A stretch of 36,542 bases of DNA from Flavipsychrobacter sp. GTDB taxonomy: Bacteria; Bacteroidota; Bacteroidia; Chitinophagales; Chitinophagaceae. Under the pieces are notes generated by a model, which ran no database searches, was not told the DNA's origin, and saw only the letters and a program-made list of their open reading frames with translations. Every line of letters starts with the position of its first letter. The first letter of the stretch is position 1. Shown one piece after another: positions 7,963 through 15,034 of the stretch. The stretch is from assembly GCA_025963465.1 (NCBI GenBank), contig JAOQAP010000242.1, forward strand, positions 1 through 36,542, written 5' to 3'. The translations under genes were made by a program, and so were the position numbers.

Positions 7963-9108
7963 ATGAATAGCTCCAAAAAGATCCTGACCACTACCCTGTT
8001 GTTATTACTGACCATAACTACATGCTGCTTTGCACAAAGCAAAGTGCAGGTACAGCAAAAAATAAAACAGCATAAGCTGGTAAAAACACAGGGCACTAAT
8101 GAGTATACCGCCGTTAACTGCGGACTGCAGGACAAAGCAGGAAACCTCTGGTTCGGCTCAAATGGTGAGGGCATGTATAGGTGCGACCCCTCCGCTGCAT
8201 CCAAAACCGGCCCCATAACCTTCACCAACTACACTACCAAAGACGGGCTGGGCAGTAATACCATCCTGTGTATCCTGGAAGACAAGAGCGGCAACATATG
8301 GATCAGCACAGATTCGGGACTATATATCTATGATCCATTGACAGCATTAAAGAAGGGCTCAGCGATGTTTACAGCTATGCCCATCCATATGAACGGCAGC
8401 AACCTGTACCCGTTCATAGAAAAAAGCTCAGCAGGTGCAAACGTGGCCATATGGAGCATGATGCAGGACCATACGGGAAAGATATGGATGGGCACCTACA
8501 ACTCAGGTGTATATTGTTACGACCCCGGCACTAAAACATTCAGCCGTTTCTTACAGGATGGGCAGGTGATCAATAAGAACAAACTCTATCTGGGTGCAGT
8601 AAGATGCATTATGGAGGACAGGAAGGGCAATATATGGTTTACCACATGGTTCGAAGGGCTATGCCGCTTCGATGGTAAGGCCCTGACCAACTACAAACCT
8701 AATAACGAAGTATGGTACAGCCGTATACTGGAAGACAGGCACGGGAACATATGGATAGACAGGCGGGACAAAGGTGCATTACGCTACGACCCTGCTACAG
8801 AAACATTTACCAATGTGCTGCAACATGGCATATTTGACTCCTGCGGGTCTTCACCCGTACTGGAAGATAAGGATGGCAACATATGGTTTTGCGCTGAGCC
8901 CGGCAATATGACCCTGAGGGAAACCCAGGGAGGCATATGGCGTTACGACCCGAAGGCTGCTGCTAAGGGAGCAAATGCATTTACCAATTTCACAAAGAAA
9001 GACGGCCTTACTCACATGACACCATTCTGCATAGTGCAGGACAAAACAGGAAGAATATGGTTTGGTACAAGGAATATGGGACTGTGTAGTTACGACCCTC
9101 AGCGGTAG
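7963..9108 (+). CDS. Secreted stand-alone Reg_prop seven-bladed beta-propeller protein
   Basis: 381 residues from the ATG at 7963, chosen because it follows the promoter and gives a clean signal peptide (MNSSKKILTTT... ending CCFAQS). After it come seven copies of the two-component-regulator propeller motif: DKAGNLWFGSNGEG, DKSGNIWISTDSG, DHTGKIWMGTYNSG, DRKGNIWFTTWFEG, DRHGNIWIDRRDKG, DKDGNIWFCAEPG and DKTGRIWFGTRNMG, most followed by a YDP/FDG closing strand. Seven makes a closed propeller. Unlike the kinase at the start of the window there is no Y_Y_Y domain, membrane helix or kinase, so it is a free periplasmic or exported binding domain. Function unknown; it may bind a ligand or modulate a sensor kinase (inference). 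Confidence 0.88.
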   Translation: MNSSKKILTTTLLLLLTITTCCFAQSKVQVQQKIKQHKLVKTQGTNEYTAVNCGLQDKAGNLWFGSNGEGMYRCDPSAASKTGPITFTNYTTKDGLGSNTILCILEDKSGNIWISTDSGLYIYDPLTALKKGSAMFTAMPIHMNGSNLYPFIEKSSAGANVAIWSMMQDHTGKIWMGTYNSGVYCYDPGTKTFSRFLQDGQVINKNKLYLGAVRCIMEDRKGNIWFTTWFEGLCRFDGKALTNYKPNNEVWYSRILEDRHGNIWIDRRDKGALRYDPATETFTNVLQHGIFDSCGSSPVLEDKDGNIWFCAEPGNMTLRETQGGIWRYDPKAAAKGANAFTNFTKKDGLTHMTPFCIVQDKTGRIWFGTRNMGLCSYDPQR

Positions 9109-9111
9109 TAT

Positions 9112-9167
9112 TGTTTAGTGTTCAGTTTGTTCGGGGTGTTTAGTACTGAATGGGTGAACAGTTATCG
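9112..9167. repeat. GTTCAG...CTGAAC intergenic repeat, copy 3
   Basis: Starts three bases after the stop of the propeller gene and runs across the stop codon of the converging NHL gene (TTA at 9162-9164). It contains TGTTTAGTGTTCAG, GTTCGGGGTGTTTAG and GTGAACAGTTATCGC. Confidence 0.6.
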
Positions 9168-10775
9168 CTTCACTATTTTACTTACTGTTCTTCGTCCTTC
9201 ATCATCTGTAAGATCCAGCATATATACCCCATTCGCTACATTCTTCACATTTACCACACTCCTCCCATTATCCACAATACCTTCCATCACCACACTACCC
9301 ACCATATTCAGTAACCTGTAGTGCATGTCACTTTGCAGGCCACCTATGTTTATCACATTAGTTACTGGATTAGGATAGATGCGCAACACCTCCCTCTCCT
9401 TCGGAGAGGGCTGGGGAGAGGTCACCCCCACCGTAGGCACCTTCACTATATGCGGCGCACTTGTAGTGCTATCATAGCAGCCGTACGTAGCAGTACTCAC
9501 TACCCTTGCTGTTATAGTATCTATACCCGCAGCTTTAGTATAGGTTACAGAGGGAGTAGTAGTAGCAGCAAACTCCACACCCTTATTCATCCAGTGCACA
9601 AGGTAGCTGCTACCTGCCCCTGCTACTGTAGCTGTTACGGTTACGGTAGTTCCAGCTGATGGTGTTACAATACCTGTAAGGGAAATGGAAGGAATAATAA
9701 AAGGATAAGTGACTTTCCGTATGCGCCTGTTTGCAAAATCTGCTATGTATACATTTCCACAATTATCAATACCTACGTGCTCAATATAATTGAAAGTCGC
9801 CGCCGTTGCCGGGCCACTATCGCCGCTAAAACCCATAGCGCCTGTTCCAGCTATAGAAGTAATGATACCTGAAGTGTTAATTATTTCAACGCGGGAATTT
9901 GCTTGATCCGCACAATAAATATTACCTGAAGGATCGACCGTGATACCTAACGGCCCAATATGACAGGAAGTAGCAATGCCACCTCCTGAATAAGGGTTAG
10001 TTATGTTGTCCCCTGTGCCTGCAACTCTTGTAATTATTCCTGTACTTATTTCTATTTTACGAATTGCGCCAGTTGTATCAGCAACGTATACATTTCCTAT
10101 CGCATCAGTTCCTATTCCAGCCTCAAAAATATTTGTAGAGGTTGCAGGAACTCCATCTCCGGTACTACCAGGTAACCCTGTGCCTGCTACTGTGGTGATT
10201 ATACCAGTAGCATCGATTTTCCGCACCCGGTGATTGTCTCCAAAATACATATTACCTTTATTATCCACGCAAGTAAATCCGCTAGCATTTATTTTTGCAG
10301 AGGTAGCGCTGCCCCCATCTCCACTGTAACCCTGAATGCCTGTACCAGCATATGTCGATATAATATTAGTAATGGCGTCTACTTTACGAATTCTATAATC
10401 ATTACAATCTGTAATGTAAATATTGCCTTTAGAATCAATACAGACACCAGCGGGATATTTGAAATGAGCTGCTGTAGCAATAGTTCCATCTGGACTATAT
10501 CCTAATGTACCATCTCCAGCAATTGAAGTAACAATATTCGTTATTGCATCAATTTTACGTATTCGATAATTTCCAGGATCAGCAACATAAACATTTCCCA
10601 TTTTATCTACAACAATAAATCCGGTACTGCTGAATTCAGCTGCGGTGGCCGGACCACCATCTCCCCAATACCCCCCGTGTCCAAATGTGCCACCTGCTAT
10701 AGTAGTGACTATCTGGCCTGTAACATTTAGGCAGGTAATAGCACAGAGTAGAACAAGCAGTATCTTTTTCATCAT
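9162..10775 (-). CDS. Secreted NHL-repeat beta-propeller protein with T9SS sorting domain
   Basis: 537 residues. Start ATG at 10775 (a second ATG at 10772); signal peptide ending LNVTGQ. Six NHL-type blades can be seen, each with GNxYxAD and RIRKID-like strands: GNVYVADPGNYRIRKID, GNIYITDCNDYRIRKVD, GNMYFGDNHRVRKID, GNVYVADTTGAIRKIE, GNIYCADQANSRVEII and GNVYIADFANRRIRKV. The blades are joined by glycine-rich TIAGTG..GYSGDGG loops. An Ig/PKD-like domain follows (about 360-445), then a T9SS type A sorting domain from RIYPNPVTN to IVKR. The protein should be exported and anchored or released by the type IX system; the ligand is unknown. Oddly, the linker before the sorting domain encodes SPQPSPKERE, a translated intergenic-type palindrome (see the repeat at 9389). 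Confidence 0.88.
   Translation of the reverse strand: MMKKILLVLLCAITCLNVTGQIVTTIAGGTFGHGGYWGDGGPATAAEFSSTGFIVVDKMGNVYVADPGNYRIRKIDAITNIVTSIAGDGTLGYSPDGTIATAAHFKYPAGVCIDSKGNIYITDCNDYRIRKVDAITNIISTYAGTGIQGYSGDGGSATSAKINASGFTCVDNKGNMYFGDNHRVRKIDATGIITTVAGTGLPGSTGDGVPATSTNIFEAGIGTDAIGNVYVADTTGAIRKIEISTGIITRVAGTGDNITNPYSGGGIATSCHIGPLGITVDPSGNIYCADQANSRVEIINTSGIITSIAGTGAMGFSGDSGPATAATFNYIEHVGIDNCGNVYIADFANRRIRKVTYPFIIPSISLTGIVTPSAGTTVTVTATVAGAGSSYLVHWMNKGVEFAATTTPSVTYTKAAGIDTITARVVSTATYGCYDSTTSAPHIVKVPTVGVTSPQPSPKEREVLRIYPNPVTNVINIGGLQSDMHYRLLNMVGSVVMEGIVDNGRSVVNVKNVANGVYMLDLTDDEGRRTVSKIVKR
9389..9426. repeat. Palindromic repeat inserted in frame in the NHL gene (SPQPSPKERE type)
   Basis: CCCTCTCC (9392-9399) and GGAGAGGG (9403-9410) form a perfect 8-bp stem with a TTC loop, followed by CTGGGGAGAGG. 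This CTCTCC/GGAGAGG palindrome resembles a common intergenic repeat of Bacteroidota, here translated in frame between the Ig-like domain and the sorting domain. Confidence 0.6.
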
Positions 10776-10833
10776 ATCGACTTATACAAATCAAATTAAA
10801 GATACACATCATTTTACATATACAAGTCGGCTT

Positions 10834-10890
10834 GAGTGTTCGTTCACTTAACACCCCGAACACTCTAAACACCCTGAACACTAAACACCC
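10834..10890. repeat. GTTCAG...CTGAAC intergenic repeat, copy 4 (reverse orientation)
   Basis: The reverse complement reads TGTTTAGTGTTCAGGGTGTT and then TGTTCGGGGTGTTAAGTGAAC, as in the other copies but inverted. Internally it is nearly tandem, with about 9-base units of the form AACACCCTG. Confidence 0.6.
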
Positions 10891-11015
10891 ATAAAATTCC
10901 ACGCTCATATCTTCTTTCCTGGCGAGAAAAAACGCTCAAAAACGGACTTGAAAAAAAGTGGGGGTAGTGATAACCTGTAGCAGCATAGTTATCAGTGCAT
11001 TAGGCGCAAAAAAAG

Positions 11016-11071
11016 ATCTGTCATAAGACGGTAGCTGTAGTATGATAAGACGGTAGCTGCTTATCACAGAT
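11016..11071. repeat. Iteron-like direct repeats inside an inverted repeat upstream of the RecA-like ATPase
   Basis: ATAAGACGGTAGCTG occurs twice, identical, at 11023-11037 and 11045-11059 (22-base period, two helical turns). They are enclosed by ATCTGTCATAAG (11016-11027) and CTTATCACAGAT (11060-11071), which are reverse complements with one mismatch. The block ends seven bases before the -33 element of the ATPase promoter, so it may be an operator or a protein-loading site. Confidence 0.6.
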
Positions 11072-11077
11072 AGCCGT

Positions 11078-11109
11078 TTTGTAAAGGCCGTTTTCCTGTT
11101 TCATCTTTG
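11078..11109 (+). promoter_or_regulatory. Promoter of the RecA-like ATPase
   Basis: TTTG (11078-11081), 20 bases, then CATCTTTG (11102-11109), one mismatch from TAnnTTTG. The ATG is 26 bases downstream. Confidence 0.45.
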
Positions 11110-11135
11110 TGCTCTAAACAGTTAAAATCACCATT

Positions 11136-12233
11136 ATGAACAAGTATTACAAGCCGGGGCAGGCACCCGCAGCACCCGCACAGCAGCAAGCTGAGCACCC
11201 ACAACAACCATCTGCACCACGTGGCGAACTGACCGCAGAACTGATACGGGAAGAGATGGAAAGACTGTCAAACCTATTTAAGGAACGTGATCCCGGGGTG
11301 ATACGTATGCGCACAGGGGGAAACACCATGGAGCATAGCATGGGCCTGCCTGCTCCGGCCATGCTCTTCAGCGAGTTCTGGCACGAGGGTGAGCTGTGTA
11401 TCCTGTTTGCCGATACCAACCTGGGCAAGAGCATACTGGCAGTGCAGATAGCCGACAGCATCAGCCGTGGCGTGCCGGTACCGGGCTTTAAACTGGAGGT
11501 GCCCCCGCAGGTCATCATCTATCTCGACTTTGAGCTGTCCGACAAACAGTTTGCTAACCGCTATACCGGGCCCGACAGCTGTCACCCGTTCAGCGACAAC
11601 TTTTACCGGGGAGAGCTGAACCCCGATGCCGATATGCCGGACCACTTCGGTACCTATGAGCAGTTCCTGTTTCGCAGTATAGAAGAGGCGATCATGGAGA
11701 CCGGCGCCACCGTGCTTATAGTAGACAACATCACCTACCTGCGCAGCGAAACCGAAAAGGCAAAGGATGCACTACCCCTGATGAAGGAGCTGAAGGGACT
11801 GAAACAACGCTATAACCTGAGCATACTGGCGCTGGCACATACTCCCAAGCGCAATAACTGCATGCCCATAACCAAGAACGACCTGCAGGGCAGCAAGATG
11901 CTCATCAACTTCTGCGACAGCGCATTTGCCATAGGCGAAAGCAATACCAACAAGCATGTGCGCTACCTGAAACAGATAAAACAGCGCTATACAGAGTGCG
12001 TGTATGATGCGAACAATGTGTGCGTATGCATTACCAACAAACCGGACAATTTCCTGCAATTTGAGCTGCAGGGCTATGCCACCGAGCGGGAACACCTGAC
12101 CACCGATGATGCAGGCAGGGACCAGCGCATAGCACAGGCAAAAGATATGAGCGCACAGGGCATGAGCCAGCGACAGATAGCCAAAGAGCTGAACATATCT
12201 GTAGCCAGCGTGAACAGCTACCTGAAGAAGTAA
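11136..12233 (+). CDS. RecA/RepA-like AAA_25 ATPase with C-terminal helix-turn-helix
   Basis: 365 residues, cytoplasmic. Residues 1-30 are a Pro/Gln/Ala-rich disordered lead. The RecA-fold core has a Walker A ADTNLGKS (92-99) and a Walker B VLIVDN (193-198); LALAHTPKR and DLQGSK resemble the later motifs of RepA/KaiC-like hexameric ATPases. The last 29 residues (GMSQRQIAKELNISVASVNS) form a helix-turn-helix of the resolvase/LuxR type, so the protein is expected to bind DNA and move or remodel it. Related ATPases are found in Bacteroidota plasmids, integrative elements and in isolated chromosomal places. No integrase, relaxase or primase is seen next to it. Direct repeats and a promoter lie upstream; autoregulation through them is likely (inference). 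A repeat copy abuts its stop. Confidence 0.82.
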   Translation: MNKYYKPGQAPAAPAQQQAEHPQQPSAPRGELTAELIREEMERLSNLFKERDPGVIRMRTGGNTMEHSMGLPAPAMLFSEFWHEGELCILFADTNLGKSILAVQIADSISRGVPVPGFKLEVPPQVIIYLDFELSDKQFANRYTGPDSCHPFSDNFYRGELNPDADMPDHFGTYEQFLFRSIEEAIMETGATVLIVDNITYLRSETEKAKDALPLMKELKGLKQRYNLSILALAHTPKRNNCMPITKNDLQGSKMLINFCDSAFAIGESNTNKHVRYLKQIKQRYTECVYDANNVCVCITNKPDNFLQFELQGYATEREHLTTDDAGRDQRIAQAKDMSAQGMSQRQIAKELNISVASVNSYLKK

Positions 12234-12284
12234 GTGTTCAGGATGTTAGAGGTATTCATGCACTGAACAGTGAACAGTAAACGC
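12234..12284. repeat. GTTCAG...CTGAAC intergenic repeat, copy 5
   Basis: Begins at the first base after the ATPase stop codon. Contains GTGTTCAGGATGTTAG and CTGAACAGTGAACAG, ending TAAACGC, close to the TAACGC end of copy 1. Confidence 0.6.
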
Positions 12285-12319
12285 AAATTCCAGATTCTAA
12301 AATCTAAATCCCAAATTCA
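12284..12319. repeat. AAATTCC/AAATCC short tandem repeat, left copy
   Basis: Degenerate tandem units such as AAATTCCAGATTC, AAAATCTAAATCC and CAAATTC. It shares AAATTCCAGAWTC in the same orientation with 12650-12702; the two flank the small membrane gene. Confidence 0.5.
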
Positions 12320-12598
12320 CTTCATGCAAAAATAAAGGGCGATAGCTGATAGTACCTGGATGCAGAACGCGAATGAAAGTTTCTTGAGGCCATTTATTTT
12401 GGAAGGGATATAAGCGACAAGCGATAACAGGTATATGCCCACTGCCAAACCTGCAACAATTAACAAGTTCGGACCTTCAGGATCATTGAAAAAGAAGAAC
12501 AGCATCCTGGAGCAAATAATGGCAGTTACTCCCAGTATCAATAACGAGCTCTTTTTTGAAATGAAATACCGACCTGTGATGCTATCACCTGTATCCAT
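12317..12598 (-). CDS. Small membrane protein with about three helices, unknown function
   Basis: 93 residues; ATG at 12598. After a polar N-terminus (MDTGDSITGRYFISKKS) there are three hydrophobic stretches: LLILGVTAIICSRMLFFFF (about 19-37), LLIVAGLAVGIYLLSLVAYI (about 45-64) and LSFAFCIQVLSAIALYFCM (about 74-92), separated by short charged loops. No catalytic motif and no family that I recognise. It is bounded on both sides by the same short AAATTCC-type repeats and is transcribed opposite to the neighbouring ATPase and acidic-protein genes, so it looks like a separately inserted single-gene unit. Confidence 0.6.
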   Translation of the reverse strand: MDTGDSITGRYFISKKSSLLILGVTAIICSRMLFFFFNDPEGPNLLIVAGLAVGIYLLSLVAYIPSKINGLKKLSFAFCIQVLSAIALYFCMK

Positions 12599-12649
12599 AA
12601 GATGAGGATGTTTACAAATTTAATTATTTAACAGCAAACACACTTTTTC

Positions 12650-12702
12650 AAATCCCAAAATCCAAATCCAAAAATCCAAATTCCAGAATCCAAATTCCAA
12701 AA
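12650..12702. repeat. AAATTCC/AAATCC short tandem repeat, right copy
   Basis: Seven or so degenerate units (AAATCCCA, AAATCCA, AAATTCCA) run head to tail. Same orientation as the copy at 12284-12319. Confidence 0.55.
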
Positions 12703-12748
12703 ACTCCGCGGCACGGGTTTGTTATCAGTTACAGCAAACAACAACTGT

Positions 12749-13195
12749 ATGCAGAACGATAATAAAGATAAGTCGTATCCCGGTTACCCGCACTACCCTG
12801 CCGGTGAAGATATAACACAGAGCAGCAACAATAACGGCAAGCAACCGCTGAAGGAAGATGGCACAGTAGTGAACAATAAAACTGACCACCTGAATGACCG
12901 TGAGGCAGATACAAGGTTCGTATCGGGCACAGACGCAGATGTGACCAACGAAGACCTGATGAACCTGGATGCCGCCGAAGAGAACATGGACCGCACAGAC
13001 AGCAACAACCTGCAGCAGGCCCGCCTGGACAGCACCGACGAAGATGGTGATGCCCTCAACGAAGATGACCTGGACGTGCCCGGGAGTGAAGATGATGATG
13101 CCAACGAACAGATAGGCGAAGAGGACGAAGAAAATAACTACTACAGCCTCGGCGGTGACAACCACGAAGGACAGGAGGAGAATAAGGGCGATTGA
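12749..13195 (+). CDS. Acidic, disordered Asp/Glu/Asn-rich protein
   Basis: 148 residues from the ATG at 12749 (MQNDNKDKSYPGYPHYPAGED). Upstream in-frame codons back to a TTG at 12719 are less likely to be used. There is no signal peptide or membrane segment. The second half is strongly acidic, with DEDGDALNEDDLDVPGSED and IGEEDEENNYYSLGG, ending EGQEENKGD. Such proteins are likely disordered; possible roles are cation binding, a protein partner or a desiccation/stress function, none shown by the sequence. I do not recognise a named family. Its stop codon is followed after three bases by a long hairpin that also covers the stop of the converging permease gene. Confidence 0.7.
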   Translation: MQNDNKDKSYPGYPHYPAGEDITQSSNNNGKQPLKEDGTVVNNKTDHLNDREADTRFVSGTDADVTNEDLMNLDAAEENMDRTDSNNLQQARLDSTDEDGDALNEDDLDVPGSEDDDANEQIGEEDEENNYYSLGGDNHEGQEENKGD

Positions 13196-13198
13196 GCA

Positions 13199-13290
13199 AT
13201 TAGCTGATTTGATAATTAGCTGATACTCGTGCTGTTGTACGAATACATAAGTACGAATTAGCTAATCAGCTAATTATCACATCAGCTAAT
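13199..13290. terminator. Long inverted repeat between convergent genes, built of ATTAGCTGAT units
   Basis: Two 26-base arms, 13199-13224 and 13265-13290, are reverse complements with two mismatches. Each arm itself holds two ATTAGCTGAT units. The 40-base loop contains a GTAC...GTAC pair. The right arm covers the permease stop codon (13282-13284). It may stop transcription from both sides. Confidence 0.6.
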
Positions 13291-14982
13291 CGACTTCAGC
13301 TTACTATGCTTGGCGCCATATACAAAGTATACCGCAAGGCCCACCAGCAGCCATATGAGGAACCGCTCCCAGTTGGTTGTGCCGGACTCTGACAGCAGGT
13401 AAGAGCAGCACAGGAAACCCAGTACAGGTATGAGTGAATAGTTCTTGATAAAGGAAAGAACCGTAGTGACAATAAATACGATACCGAACAGCAGGAACGG
13501 CACTTTACCACGCACCACGTCCCATGTTATATTGCCATGAGCATCAGTAAGATTTACATAGCCCTTGAAGCCACCGGGATAAAAGATCTGGAATGATACC
13601 ATAGCTATAATGAACAGTGCAGGCACTATCCATTTACCATTTACATAGGGTGTCTTGAATTTGCTTTGCAGCCTGTTGGGGTCGTTCTGCAGTTTCAGTA
13701 TACCACCGCATACCAGCACGAAGGCGAACAGCGTACCCACACTGGTCAGGTCTACCACCACGCTCAGGTTCAGGAACAGGGCAGGTATACCCACCACAAG
13801 ACCTGTGAGTATAGTAGAGAATGAAGGTGTTTTGTACTTAGGATGTATGCGGGCAAATATAGGTGGCAGCAGTCCGTCACGGCTCATGCTCATCCATATA
13901 CGTGGCTGACCAAGTTGGAACACAAGGAGGACACTTGCAGTAGCTATTACCGCACTTATAGATATGATGCCCGCTATATAGTTGGCCCATTTGCTGTTCA
14001 TTGTGCTGAACACGTAAGCCAGCGGGTCACCTACATTCAGGTGGGTGTAGCTGGTCATACCCGTAAGTACAAGAGCAACAAGCACATATACCACTGTGCA
14101 GATAATGAGGGAGTAGAACATGGCCTTCGGCAGGTCACGCTGCGGGTTCTGGCATTCCTCGGCAGTTGTAGATATGGCATCAAAGCCAATGTAAGAGAAG
14201 AACACCGCCGATGTGCCGGTAAGCACCCCGCCTATACCATTTGGCAGGAAAGGGGTCCAGTTATCGGTATTCACATAAAAGCAGCCTGCTACCATTACCA
14301 GCAGTATGATGGCCATTTTCAGCATCACCATTATGTTCGTTCCTTTCCTCGACTCCTTAATGCCTATGTATATGACCCAGGTAATGAGTGCCGTGATCAT
14401 AAAGGCAGGAATATTGCAGATGAACCTGACATTGCCCATCAGAGGGGCATTGGCCCATGCCAGCTTTGCAGCAGCGGTCACACCATCTCTGGCTGTCCAG
14501 TAGTCGGTGGCCAGGTATTCGGGTATATGGGCATGAAAGCTGCCTATGTGTATGCTGTTGACCAGTGATGTAAAGTAATCGCTCCACGATATGGCCACGG
14601 CTATATTGCCTATGGCATATTCCATCAGCAGGTCCCACCCTATTATCCAGGCTATTATCTCGCCAAAGGCTACATAGGAATAAGTATATGCACTGCCCGA
14701 TACCGGCACCATACTGGCAAATTCGGCATAGCAGATAGCAGAAAATCCGCAGGCCACAGATACGAACAGGAAAAGAAGAATGATACCCGGCCCGCCATCG
14801 AAGCTGGCCTTACCGATAGTGGAGAAGATGCCTGCGCCCACTATAGCGGCAATACCCATAAAGGTAAGGTCGCGTACGGTAAGCACTTTGTTCATGCTGC
14901 TGCTATGGCCGTCTACGCAGCCTGCAGCTACCTCTGCGTTAATATGCTCCAGCGTTTTCTTACGGAATACATCCTGCTTCAT
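13282..14982 (-). CDS. APC-family amino acid permease (cationic amino acid transporter type)
   Basis: 566 residues with about 12-14 membrane helices. The APC signature is at the first helix: LTVRDLTFMGIAAIVGAGIFSTIG (about 34-57), followed by GPGIILLFLFVSVACGFSAICYAEFASMVPVSGSAYTY. The helix 6 to 8 part includes FFSYIGFDAISTTAEECQNPQRDLP, and the QPRIWMSMSRDGLLPP motif and the later KTPSFSTILTG are typical of the CAT/YfnA branch. The C-terminus has the extra two helices of that group. It should import amino acids by proton or cation coupling across the inner membrane; the substrate cannot be set by eye. A GGGAG sequence precedes the ATG at 14982. The YitT gene ends 52 bases upstream on the same strand, so co-transcription is possible. 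Confidence 0.9.
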   Translation of the reverse strand: MKQDVFRKKTLEHINAEVAAGCVDGHSSSMNKVLTVRDLTFMGIAAIVGAGIFSTIGKASFDGGPGIILLFLFVSVACGFSAICYAEFASMVPVSGSAYTYSYVAFGEIIAWIIGWDLLMEYAIGNIAVAISWSDYFTSLVNSIHIGSFHAHIPEYLATDYWTARDGVTAAAKLAWANAPLMGNVRFICNIPAFMITALITWVIYIGIKESRKGTNIMVMLKMAIILLVMVAGCFYVNTDNWTPFLPNGIGGVLTGTSAVFFSYIGFDAISTTAEECQNPQRDLPKAMFYSLIICTVVYVLVALVLTGMTSYTHLNVGDPLAYVFSTMNSKWANYIAGIISISAVIATASVLLVFQLGQPRIWMSMSRDGLLPPIFARIHPKYKTPSFSTILTGLVVGIPALFLNLSVVVDLTSVGTLFAFVLVCGGILKLQNDPNRLQSKFKTPYVNGKWIVPALFIIAMVSFQIFYPGGFKGYVNLTDAHGNITWDVVRGKVPFLLFGIVFIVTTVLSFIKNYSLIPVLGFLCCSYLLSESGTTNWERFLIWLLVGLAVYFVYGAKHSKLKSIS

Positions 14983-15034
14983 AATACACTCCCAACCCTA
15001 AAGGGCGTTTCCCGGTGAAAAATTAGGTAGACAA

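Larger units (their letters stand above)
10776..11135. other. 360-base divergent intergenic region upstream of the NHL and ATPase genes
   Basis: From left to right: the AT-rich 5' region of the NHL gene, repeat copy 4 (10834-10890), a purine-rich stretch, a TGATAAC/GTTATCA inverted pair (10968-10974 and 10988-10994), the direct-repeat block (11016-11071) and the ATPase promoter (11078-11109). I see no coding sequence or RNA gene. Confidence 0.6.

Noticed and set aside
9118-10505. Plus-strand frames within the NHL gene
   Set aside because: Shadows of the repeated Gly/Thr-rich propeller coding sequence.
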